Source of the DNA: an uncultured bacterium
GTDB taxonomy: Bacteria; Patescibacteriota; Minisyncoccia; Phycocordibacterales; CAIZLB01
Assembly (NCBI GenBank): GCA_937873535.1
Contig: CALMYA010000065.1
Span: forward strand, 1-16,860
Direction: 5' to 3'
DNA: 16,860 nucleotides
This document shows, in pieces, positions 1 through 5,692 of the stretch (positions are counted from its first letter, which is position 1; the number at the start of each line of letters is the position of its first letter). Made by a program: the position numbers and the translations under genes. Below the pieces are notes generated by a model. The model searched no databases and was not told where the DNA came from. It saw nothing but the letters and a program-made list of their open reading frames with translations.

Positions 1-214
1 TTTTCTTTTCAATTTTTTTCGTTACGTACGAAGCCTGGCGTATATTCGCCTTGGCGTGGCTGGCGGAACTTGTGCTTCCTACAAGCGCAGGAATAGGGCG
101 ACCGCGCAAAGGCACTTCAATAATTGTTCCCGGCGTGAATTCATGTGCGCTCCAATATGTTAATTCTTCTTTGAAGGCGCCTCTTATTATTGGATAAACA
201 GTGACTATGTTCAT
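1..214 (-). CDS. priA: Primosomal protein N' (PriA) N-terminal part, partial
   Basis: A leftward reading frame starts at the ATG complementary to 212-214 and stays open for 71 codons to the window edge, so only the N-terminus is present. The translation begins MNIVTVYPIIRGAFKEELTY and continues with a TPGTIIEVPLRGRPIPALV stretch. This resembles the 3'-DNA-binding domain of the PriA replication-restart helicase, where a short beta-barrel carries a hydrophobic strand, a G-x-x-V-x-V-P-x-x-x-R segment and then an I/L-V-G turn. The helicase motors would lie outside the window. PriA reloads the replicative helicase at stalled forks. The call rests on the N-terminal domain only. A promoter-like TACTAT lies just upstream (223-228, minus), which would give an almost leaderless message. 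The gene is divergent from leuD. Confidence 0.6.
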   Translation of the reverse strand, partial: MNIVTVYPIIRGAFKEELTYWSAHEFTPGTIIEVPLRGRPIPALVGSTSSASHAKANIRQASYVTKKIEKK

Positions 215-222
215 GTTCCTTT

Positions 223-304
223 ATAGTAGCCCATTGACCTTATTTTGCATATATTCTACTGTAGGCAAAGATTTTCTAGTATAGGCACCTCGAGTGAGGC
301 GGCC
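223..304. promoter_or_regulatory. Divergent promoter region between priA-like gene and leuD
   Basis: On the minus strand a TACTAT hexamer (228 to 223) sits about 8 bases before the priA-like ATG. On the plus strand TTGACC (234-239), 17 bases and TACTGT (257-262) form one candidate promoter for leuD. A second -10-like TAGTAT (277-282) lies closer to the gene, with no good -35. The hexamers are visible in the sequence; which one is used is inference. Confidence 0.4.
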
Positions 305-370
305 ATGACAACCAAAATAAAGAGAACCAACAACAAAGACGTCTGCAGAACGAGACCTGCACAGAACACC

Positions 371-1003
371 ATGGCATTAGCAAAAATCGTTACAGTTACA
401 GGAACAGGGGTTCATGTCCCAGGTTCCGACATCGATACCGACCGCATCATTCCGGCGCGGTTCATGAAAGGGCTTACATTTGCCCCGCTCGGTGAGTTCG
501 CATTTTACGACGTTCGCTACGACAAAGACGGCAAGCTCACAGGGCATCCGCTCGACGACCCTCATCACAAAGGAGCGAAGCTTTTGCTTTCGGGCACGAA
601 CTTCGGATGTGGCAGCTCACGTGAGCATGCGCCGCAGTCGCTGTATCATTTCGGGCTCCGGGCCATCATTGCCGAAAGTTTTGCCGAGATCTTCTTTGGC
701 AACTCAACGACCATCGGCTTGCCGTGCGTCTGCGCATCGAGAGCAGACATCGCAAAGATGTCTCGTCTGATCGGCATCGACCCTCATATTACGTTGAAGC
801 TTGATCTCGAGCAGATGACGGTTTCCTGCAGTGACGAAGTTGCCAACTACGGATGCTTCAAGGTTACTATGCCCGAATCGGCCAGAACTTCGCTTATTGC
901 AGGAACATGGGATCCTGTCGTCGAGCTTCTAGAAAATGCGGCTGTTGTTCGCGAAGTGGCGCTGCGCGGCGGAATTTGGGACCCGAACGCTGTTGCCGCA
1001 TAG
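371..1003 (+). CDS. leuD: 3-isopropylmalate dehydratase small subunit (LeuD)
   Basis: The 210-residue product has the hallmarks of the small (swivel) subunit of isopropylmalate isomerase: a VTGTGVHVPGSDIDTDRIIPARF start, the NFGCGSSREHAPQ substrate-binding loop (near residue 80), and an AIIAESFAEIFFGN segment. With LeuC, which holds the iron-sulfur cluster, LeuD converts 2-isopropylmalate to 3-isopropylmalate in leucine synthesis. The frame is open upstream: an ATG at 305 has a GAGG 5 bases before it and would add 22 residues, but the family normally begins at the MALAKIVTVTGTG segment, so 371 is preferred. The 305-370 stretch is A/C-rich, more like a leader than protein. No leuC or other leucine gene is in the window. 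Codon third positions look richer in G/C than in the neighbouring mreB. It could also act in a related aconitase-family isomerase. A terminator follows. Confidence 0.88.
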   Translation: MALAKIVTVTGTGVHVPGSDIDTDRIIPARFMKGLTFAPLGEFAFYDVRYDKDGKLTGHPLDDPHHKGAKLLLSGTNFGCGSSREHAPQSLYHFGLRAIIAESFAEIFFGNSTTIGLPCVCASRADIAKMSRLIGIDPHITLKLDLEQMTVSCSDEVANYGCFKVTMPESARTSLIAGTWDPVVELLENAAVVREVALRGGIWDPNAVAA

Positions 1004-1037
1004 GGCTTCGGCCGTTTGCGACTAAACGTTGGTTTTG

Positions 1038-1077
1038 AGGGCCGTTTCCATTCACTGGAGCGGCCCTTAATTCATTT
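1038..1077 (+). terminator. Rho-independent-like terminator after leuD
   Basis: A 7-bp stem AGGGCCG (1038-1044) / CGGCCCT (1061-1067) encloses a 16-base loop and is followed by the T-rich TTAATTCATTT. The T-tract is imperfect, so strength is uncertain. It separates leuD from the mreB promoter. Confidence 0.6.
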
Positions 1078-1095
1078 ATGAGGCATTCCAATAAA

Positions 1096-1124
1096 TTGGC
1101 ATTTTCATATATTTGCCGTAGTAT
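1096..1124 (+). promoter_or_regulatory. Promoter of the first mreB
   Basis: TTGGCA (1096-1101), exactly 17 bases, then TAGTAT (1119-1124). Transcription would begin near 1131, leaving only about 10 bases before the ATG at 1141, with no Shine-Dalgarno sequence. The hexamers and spacing are seen; activity is inferred. Confidence 0.65.
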
Positions 1125-1140
1125 ATGCACATTCGCTCAT

Positions 1141-2157
1141 ATGGCATTTTTCACTAAAAAGTTAGGAATAGATTTGGGTACCGCTAATACTTTGGTGTTT
1201 GTGCCGGGCAAAGGTGTGGTGCTTAATGAACCTTCTGTTGTGGCCGTTTCTGAGCAAGACAATAAAATTCTTGCCGTAGGCAACGATGCCAAAGACATGA
1301 TAGGCAAGACGCCCGACAATATAATTGCGTATCGGCCGATGAAAGACGGGGTCATTGCCGATTATCGCGTCACCGAAGCGATGCTTCGCTATTTCATAAA
1401 CAAGGCGCTCGGTTCGTGGAGTTTTTTTAAGCCTGAAGTAATGGTGTCGGTTCCGGCCGGCGTTACTTCAACAGAGCGCCGTGCGGTTATTGAAGCAACA
1501 ATAAAAGCGGGCGCAAAAAATGCGTACGTTGTTAAAGAACCAATTCTTGCTGCAATTGGCGCCGGCATTTCTATTCAAGAAGCGGTGGGGCACATGGTTG
1601 TCGACATAGGCGGCGGCACCACCGACGTTGCCGTTATTTCTTTGGGCGGAATTGTAGCTTGCACATCCGTTAAATGTGCCGGCAACAGGCTCGATGCTTC
1701 TATAACCGATTACATAAAGAAAACATACAACCTCGCTATTGGCGATAAAACTGCCGAAGAAATTAAAATTCAAATCGGTTCAGCCGTTCCGGTTGAAGAA
1801 GAGCTTACTATGACAATTAAAGGCCGAGATTTTCTTACAGGCTTACCGCGTTCTGTCGATATTAAGACGAATGAAATTGTTAAGGCAATAGGCAAAGAGC
1901 TTCGCGATATGATTAAAGCAATTAAAGACGTGCTTCAAGAAACTCCGCCTGAACTTGCCTCCGATATTATCGATAACGGCATTATAATGACGGGTGGCTC
2001 TTCGCAGCTTCGCAATTTGCCCGAACTGGTTTTTCGCCGAACTGGCGTTAAAGCTGTTCTCGCTAACGACCCTCTGTATTGTGTCGTTAAGGGAACAGGT
2101 ATCGCCCTCGACCACCTCGATACGTATAAGAAGACCATCATCCAGAAGAGTAAATAG
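1141..2157 (+). CDS. mreB: MreB-like actin homologue (first copy)
   Basis: The 338-residue product is a full-length MreB/actin-fold ATPase that would polymerise under the membrane and guide cell-wall elongation. Visible motifs are phosphate-1 GIDLGTANT (residues 9-17), the KEPILAAIG segment (132-140) and phosphate-2 DIGGGTTD (155-162). The adenosine-binding loop reads TGGSSQLRN (284-292), whereas MreBs usually have GGGALLRG as in the second copy here, so nucleotide handling may differ. The frame could start at 1078, but the conserved N-terminus, the promoter and the family length all favour 1141. A short N-terminal MAFFTKK may stand in for the amphipathic membrane anchor. The gene lies away from mreC and is followed 3 bases later by a DNA polymerase clamp-loader-like gene. 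Tandem TAG stops end it. Confidence 0.9.
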   Translation: MAFFTKKLGIDLGTANTLVFVPGKGVVLNEPSVVAVSEQDNKILAVGNDAKDMIGKTPDNIIAYRPMKDGVIADYRVTEAMLRYFINKALGSWSFFKPEVMVSVPAGVTSTERRAVIEATIKAGAKNAYVVKEPILAAIGAGISIQEAVGHMVVDIGGGTTDVAVISLGGIVACTSVKCAGNRLDASITDYIKKTYNLAIGDKTAEEIKIQIGSAVPVEEELTMTIKGRDFLTGLPRSVDIKTNEIVKAIGKELRDMIKAIKDVLQETPPELASDIIDNGIIMTGGSSQLRNLPELVFRRTGVKAVLANDPLYCVVKGTGIALDHLDTYKKTIIQKSK

Positions 2158-2160
2158 TAG

Positions 2161-2925
2161 ATGAATTTTCCATCACATCTTCATCATGCATATGTCATTG
2201 AAGGAAATGTTGCCGCCTCGCGCACGGCGCTGTTCTATTTTTTGAAGGCTGAATATGGCGTTTTGCCTGGTAACCCCGACCTATTTCTTTTTTCTGCAGA
2301 TGCCTTCGGTGTTGACGACTCACGGGCCATAACCGAAGCGAATATGCGCAAGGCGCTTTCATCTTCTGGCAAGTCATCGGGCAAAAAATTTATTGTTGCC
2401 GATTTCCACTCTATTTCCGGCCAGGCGCAGAACAGTTTGCTTAAAACATTAGAAGAGCCGTACCCAGGTACTCACATTTTTTTGCTGACTTCTACCGCCG
2501 TAACGCTTTTGCCGACGGTGCTTTCAAGGGTTCATGTTATTCAGTATTTTGATGCAGATAAAAATGCAGGAAAAGAAATTACAGGAAAAGGTGGGGTAGT
2601 AAAAGGTATGGCAGAGGAAGGAGAGTCGCTATTCAATGCAGTAAAAGAAGCGCAAAAATTTCTTGGTTCAAAACCTGCTGAAAGACTTGAGATGATAAAG
2701 CGATTTCTTGCCGAAAAAGAGAAAGAAAATATTGGTGATGCCGACCTTGAAGCCTTTATTTCTGCGCTCGAAGTTGCTGCACATTCAGCCATGAAGAACG
2801 CAGGGAAGGGCACAGGTAAATTAAAACCGTTTCTTGTTGCCGATGAATACATTCGAGACAGTTCATCTTCAAAAAAGCTATTGCTTGAGTATGTGGCTTT
2901 AGCTCTTCCCGTGCTAAACAATTAG
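2161..2925 (+). CDS. holB: DNA polymerase III delta-prime-like clamp-loader subunit
   Basis: The 254-residue protein has the layout of the delta-prime/gamma clamp-loader family: HHAYVIEG near the N-terminus (residues 8-15), GVDDSRAITEAN (50-61), the sensor-like KKFIVADFHSISGQAQNSLLKTLEEP block (75-100) and an LSRVHVI segment (121-127) where these proteins carry the SRC motif. No Walker A GxxGxGK is present at the usual place (EGNVAASRTALF), as in many delta-prime subunits, so it probably does not hydrolyse ATP. The C-terminal third (from about residue 130) is weakly conserved and helical, consistent with the collar domain. It is shorter than the usual 300 or more residues. The clamp loader places the beta sliding clamp on DNA. 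The start is 3 bases after mreB, so the two are probably co-transcribed. Confidence 0.78.
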   Translation: MNFPSHLHHAYVIEGNVAASRTALFYFLKAEYGVLPGNPDLFLFSADAFGVDDSRAITEANMRKALSSSGKSSGKKFIVADFHSISGQAQNSLLKTLEEPYPGTHIFLLTSTAVTLLPTVLSRVHVIQYFDADKNAGKEITGKGGVVKGMAEEGESLFNAVKEAQKFLGSKPAERLEMIKRFLAEKEKENIGDADLEAFISALEVAAHSAMKNAGKGTGKLKPFLVADEYIRDSSSSKKLLLEYVALALPVLNN

Positions 2926-2928
2926 GTA

Positions 2929-2934
2929 TAGAAT
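2929..2934 (+). promoter_or_regulatory. Candidate -10 element for the small gene at 3044
   Basis: TAGAAT follows the holB-like stop by 3 bases, inside GGTATAGAAT. No convincing -35 was found at 16-18 bases. If used, it would give a leader of roughly 100 bases that contains the GCGGAC/GTCCGC dyad. Confidence 0.35.
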
Positions 2935-2939
2935 TATCA

Positions 2940-2987
2940 GCGGACCCAGTACACGGCCTCAACATGTCGCGTTCCGGAATTGTCCGC
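2940..2987. other. Inverted repeat in the leader of the small gene
   Basis: GCGGAC (2940-2945) is complementary to GTCCGC (2982-2987), with 36 bases between. It could fold the leader RNA or be a weak terminator for holB, but it has no T-tract after it. Only a 6-bp pairing is certain. Confidence 0.3.
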
Positions 2988-3043
2988 ATTTCATATCCCA
3001 TACATAGAAACACCCAGCAAACCCGTAACCCATCCAGCAACCC

Positions 3044-3253
3044 ATGAACTCATCCCGTGTGATTGGCCCCCGTTTTACTACCGATCCGACTACGCCTAGT
3101 TTTGAGCTTGGCCGGCAAATGTTTGGCGACAAGCTTGAAGAAGACCCCGATGTCGGCGTGACTTTTATGACTCGCCGAGCAACAATGAAGGCGTCTCAAA
3201 GGAGGGCAGGAAAACCTGCTAGGAAGAAAAAAGAAGCACCTGTACCCGCCTAA
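3044..3253 (+). CDS. Small basic protein of unknown function
   Basis: A 69-residue open frame with its own candidate promoter upstream and a clear terminator hairpin downstream, which is why it is listed as a real gene. The N-terminal half is mixed (MNSSRVIGPRFTTDPTTPSF...). The middle contains an acidic KLEEDPDVGVTF segment, and the C-terminal third (residues 43-69) is very basic and Lys/Arg/Ala/Pro-rich (RRATMKASQRRAGKPARKKK), like tails that contact nucleic acid. No membrane segment or signal peptide is visible. I do not recognise the family. The leader just before the ATG is C/A-rich with two copies of CCAGCAA and no Shine-Dalgarno sequence. It could be a nucleoid- or ribosome-associated protein, but that is a guess from charge alone. 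Confidence 0.6.
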   Translation: MNSSRVIGPRFTTDPTTPSFELGRQMFGDKLEEDPDVGVTFMTRRATMKASQRRAGKPARKKKEAPVPA

Positions 3254-3278
3254 CCGTCGCAAATCATTTAATCTAACC

Positions 3279-3326
3279 AGCCGCAGTCCCTTCGAACAAT
3301 CGGGGTCTGCGGCTGATTCATTTCCT
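3279..3326 (+). terminator. Terminator hairpin after the small basic protein gene
   Basis: AGCCGCAG (3279-3286) pairs with CTGCGGCT (3307-3314), with an inner CCC/GGG extension and a loop of about 12 bases. A modest T-rich tail (TTCATTTCCTT) follows. It insulates the small gene from frr. Confidence 0.65.
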
Positions 3327-3371
3327 TAAAATGAATGTGGAAGCTGCATATTTTATAGCTCCACATTTATA

Positions 3372-3380
3372 TGATATAAT
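3372..3380 (+). promoter_or_regulatory. Extended -10 promoter of frr-rseP
   Basis: TGATATAAT, a perfect extended -10 (TGnTATAAT), with no strong -35 at the usual distance. Transcription would start near 3387, about 16 bases before the frr ATG at 3403. The leader is A/C-rich and lacks a Shine-Dalgarno sequence. Confidence 0.7.
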
Positions 3381-3402
3381 CGTCACAATAAAACACATAC
3401 GC

Positions 3403-3954
3403 ATGGCATACAATTTTTCAACATTCAATCAAAAGATAAAAGAAACCGCCGAATGGTATACGCGCGAGCTTGCCACAATTCGAACCGGCCGCGCATCTAC
3501 GGCTTTTCTCGATAACGTTAAGGTCGACTCATACGGAGCAGAAATGGGCATCACTTCACTTGCTACTGTTTCTTCAGAAGACCCTCGCACCATTCGTATT
3601 TCACCATGGGATTCAAGCCAGGTTCAGGCCATAGAAAAGGCTATAACTTTGGCAGACTTGGGTGTGTCTGTAGTTGTAGACGGCTCAGGGCTTCGCGTTA
3701 TCTTTCCTGAACTTACTGGCGAGCGAAGACAGCAGCTCATGAAAGTGGCCAAAGAAAAACTTGAAGACGCGCGTGTAGCGCTTCGCCGTGAGCGAAATGA
3801 AGTCGTCGAAGACCTCAATTCCAAAAAGAAAGAAGGAACCATGGGCGAAGACGATATGATGCGCACCAAAGCCGAAATGGAAAAAATATTTCAGGAAGGC
3901 TCAAAAAAACTCGATGAGCTTTTTGACAAGAAGGAAAAAGAAATTTTGATTTAA
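3403..3954 (+). CDS. frr: Ribosome recycling factor
   Basis: The 183-residue product matches the length (about 185) and signature of ribosome recycling factor, which with EF-G splits post-termination ribosomes. Seen are the IRTGRAS motif near residue 26, the PWD...IEKAI segment, a central GLRVIFPELTGERRQQLMKVAKEKLEDARVALRRERNE stretch, and the long C-terminal helix ending in DELFDKKEKEILI. The frame is open back to 3331, but the extended -10 lies inside that extension and the family starts at MAYNFSTFNQKI, so 3403 is chosen. It is the first gene of a likely two-gene operon with rseP, which starts 41 bases after it. Confidence 0.96.
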   Translation: MAYNFSTFNQKIKETAEWYTRELATIRTGRASTAFLDNVKVDSYGAEMGITSLATVSSEDPRTIRISPWDSSQVQAIEKAITLADLGVSVVVDGSGLRVIFPELTGERRQQLMKVAKEKLEDARVALRRERNEVVEDLNSKKKEGTMGEDDMMRTKAEMEKIFQEGSKKLDELFDKKEKEILI

Positions 3955-3995
3955 ACTTAACACGGCTTAACCGCCAACTAAACACCACTTTATAC

Positions 3996-5099
3996 ATGTC
4001 TACCGCAATTATTTTTCTGCTTGTCTTAACCGCGCTGGTCTTCGTACACGAACTCGGGCATTTTTTGGCGGCGCGGCTTTTCAAAATAAGGGTAGATGAA
4101 TTCGCTATTGGCTTTCCACCCCGTATTTTCAGTTTCGTTTGGGGCGCAACACGTTACGCCGTAAATCTTTTACCCCTCGGCGGCTATGTGCGTATTTATG
4201 GTGAAGGTCAGGAAGATGAGCGCACACCCGACAGTATTCTTTCAAAGCCGCGCTGGCAGCAGGCTGTGGTTCTGGTGGCCGGAGTCACATTCAATGTTCT
4301 CTTTGCATGGCTTCTTATTTCATTTTCATTCATGCTCGGAACGAGAGCTTCGGCCGATGCAATGCCCCCGAGCCTTGTTCACGACCCAGTATTAACCGTA
4401 GTTATGATAGCTCCAGGCAGCCCCGCTCAAAAAGCCGAGCTTAAAGAAGGTGACGAAATTCTTTCAATAACTAACGGCAAGACGCTTTTGGCTACCAGCA
4501 CTCTTTCTGTAGCCGCGGCGCAAGGCGTTATTGCAAGCGCAACCGATAAAGTTGAAATGACGGTAAAGCATTACGGCGTAAACAGAAAAGAATACGAAGT
4601 TAAATCGTATTCAATTAAGCCAATTGAAGGAATTGTTTCAAACAAAAAGGCCCTTGGTATTTCAATGGACATGATTGCTGAAATTAAAGCCGGCTTTTTC
4701 ACCGGCCTTTATTACGGTGCCCGCCAAACATATTACTTAACTGAAAATGTCGCCATTGGCCTGTACCAGTTCTTGGCTAGCGCCGTGATGGGGCAAGCGA
4801 GCCTTAGTGCGGTTAGCGGCCCTGTAGGAATTGCAGGCGTTGTTGGCCAGTCTGCTGCGGCAGGGCTAAGCAGCTTGCTTGTAATAGCGGCTGTAATTTC
4901 GGCAAACCTTGCTGTTATAAACCTTGTACCATTTCCCGCGCTCGACGGCGGCCGTCTTGTCGTTGTTATTATAGAAGCAATCATTCGCCGCGAAATAAAT
5001 CCTAAAATAATTCAATGGATAAATGGCGTTGGATTTTTGTTGCTTATACTTCTTATGGTTGTCATTACGGTTAAAGATGTTTGGGCTCTCGTAAGTTAA
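3996..5099 (+). CDS. rseP: Site-2 membrane zinc metalloprotease (RseP/RasP family)
   Basis: The 367-residue M50 protease cleaves substrates inside the membrane, classically anti-sigma factors and remnant signal peptides. The first transmembrane helix carries the zinc ligands HELGH (residues 18-22). The third ligand lies in the PFPALDGGRL motif (313-321) of a later helix. A PDZ domain spans about 131-205, with the GSPAQKAELKEGDEILSITNG segment at its carboxylate-binding core. Further hydrophobic helices are at about 89-113, 292-312 and 346-362. The NLLPLGGYVRIYGE loop after the first helix is typical. Only one PDZ is present, like Gram-positive RasP and unlike two-PDZ E. coli RseP. No anti-sigma factor gene is nearby, so the substrate is unknown. 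It follows frr and is closed by a very long hairpin. Confidence 0.93.
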   Translation: MSTAIIFLLVLTALVFVHELGHFLAARLFKIRVDEFAIGFPPRIFSFVWGATRYAVNLLPLGGYVRIYGEGQEDERTPDSILSKPRWQQAVVLVAGVTFNVLFAWLLISFSFMLGTRASADAMPPSLVHDPVLTVVMIAPGSPAQKAELKEGDEILSITNGKTLLATSTLSVAAAQGVIASATDKVEMTVKHYGVNRKEYEVKSYSIKPIEGIVSNKKALGISMDMIAEIKAGFFTGLYYGARQTYYLTENVAIGLYQFLASAVMGQASLSAVSGPVGIAGVVGQSAAAGLSSLLVIAAVISANLAVINLVPFPALDGGRLVVVIIEAIIRREINPKIIQWINGVGFLLLILLMVVITVKDVWALVS

Positions 5100-5185
5100 A
5101 AAAAGTTAAAAAGCACAAGCAGTTTTCATGAGCATGCGTATCTGCGATATGCTCATGAAAACTGCTTGTGCTTTTTAACTTTTTT
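5099..5185. terminator. 37-bp perfect inverted repeat after rseP, probable terminator
   Basis: The arm 5099-5135 is perfectly complementary to 5149-5185, a 37-bp stem with a 13-base loop (5136-5148). The outer ends are A-run and T-run, so the transcript of rseP would end in a stem followed by U residues. The stop codon of rseP touches the left arm. The stem is much longer than a normal intrinsic terminator. It may be a small mobile hairpin or a degraded element that took over termination. Confidence 0.75.
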
Positions 5186-5219
5186 AATTAGATAAAGCAG
5201 TAGAGAAGTTGTTTGTATG

Positions 5220-5248
5220 AAAAAGCGGGCCTCGATTTCGAGGCCCGC
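5220..5248 (-). terminator. Terminator of the small minus-strand membrane protein gene
   Basis: GCGGGCCTCG (5225-5234), a 4-base loop and CGAGGCCCGC (5239-5248) form a perfect 10-bp GC-rich stem. On the minus strand it is followed by TTTTT, the classic intrinsic terminator form, 32 bases after the stop of the gene at 5281. Confidence 0.85.
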
Positions 5249-5280
5249 ATGGTAAATGCTGTTGGTGGAATGTTGAGGCG

Positions 5281-5490
5281 TCATCTTCTTGAAGCTCTCA
5301 AGTGATGCGGATTTGGGTTGGGGTGCTTGAGTTTTGAGACACCATCACCGATCAGGATTATGCCTGAGAAAATCACGGTGATTACGGCGAGCAGAATCAA
5401 AACGCCGTAGAGATGAAGGACGTTTGTTGCCAGCCAGATGCCTGCCAAGATAATGGCGGAGCCGGTGATTGTGAGAATCGCGGGATACAT
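5281..5490 (-). CDS. Small two-helix membrane protein, unknown function
   Basis: The 69-residue product MYPAILTITGSAIILAGIWL... has two hydrophobic helices (about residues 4-25 and 28-49), a charged GDGVSKLKH linker and a basic, His/Pro-rich tail ending RASRR. The frame is open to an ATG at 5535, but the extra 15 residues are polar and lie in what looks like an A/C-rich leader, so the ATG at 5490 is preferred. AGGA and GGAA occur 13-20 bases upstream, too far for a good Shine-Dalgarno. A strong terminator follows, which supports a real gene. I do not recognise the family. It is alone on the minus strand between two rightward operons. Confidence 0.65.
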   Translation of the reverse strand: MYPAILTITGSAIILAGIWLATNVLHLYGVLILLAVITVIFSGIILIGDGVSKLKHPNPNPHHLRASRR

Positions 5491-5542
5491 GGGATAGTGG
5501 TTCCTTTCCTGTTGGGGTTTTATAGCGAAAAACACGCAATTT

Positions 5543-5571
5543 ATAATACCCGAGCTTGACGCTCCGAAATG
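5543..5571 (-). promoter_or_regulatory. Weak candidate promoter for the small membrane protein
   Basis: On the minus strand TATTAT (5548 to 5543) lies about 53 bases before the ATG at 5490. The 17-bp-distant hexamer CATTTC is a poor -35. A GAGC/GCTC dyad overlaps the spacer (5552-5564). Confidence 0.3.
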
Positions 5572-5628
5572 ATGTTTTCAAATAGCGGGTTCCTAAGGTA
5601 AGAATAGCACAAAATGGCGGTTTTAGTG

Positions 5629-5634
5629 TAGAAT
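5629..5634 (+). promoter_or_regulatory. Candidate -10 of the proS-mreB-mreC-mrdA operon
   Basis: TAGAAT preceded by TG. No clear -35 at 16-18 bases. Transcription would begin near 5641, giving a leader of about 52 bases without a Shine-Dalgarno sequence. The same TAGAAT hexamer appears before lysS. Confidence 0.5.
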
Positions 5635-5692
5635 ACGACCACATATACGAGCCTTAATTGGCTACGATAATTGCAATAAATACTCAATATTC

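Noticed and set aside
245..370. Extension of LeuD to a TTG at 245 or the ATG at 305
   Set aside because: The extra residues do not resemble LeuD and contain the promoter-like and A/C-rich leader sequence. The ATG at 305 has a GAGG nearby and stays possible, but the family start is at 371.
1078..1140. Upstream extension of the first MreB
   Set aside because: The extension overlaps the TTGGCA-N17-TAGTAT promoter, and the conserved MreB N-terminus begins at 1141.
3331..3402. Upstream extension of ribosome recycling factor
   Set aside because: It contains the extended -10 TGATATAAT and does not match the family start.
5542..5547. Perfect TATAAT on the plus strand upstream of proS
   Set aside because: It lies 145 bases before proS with no matching -35, and the TAGAAT at 5629 is better placed. 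It also overlaps the minus-strand -10 candidate.
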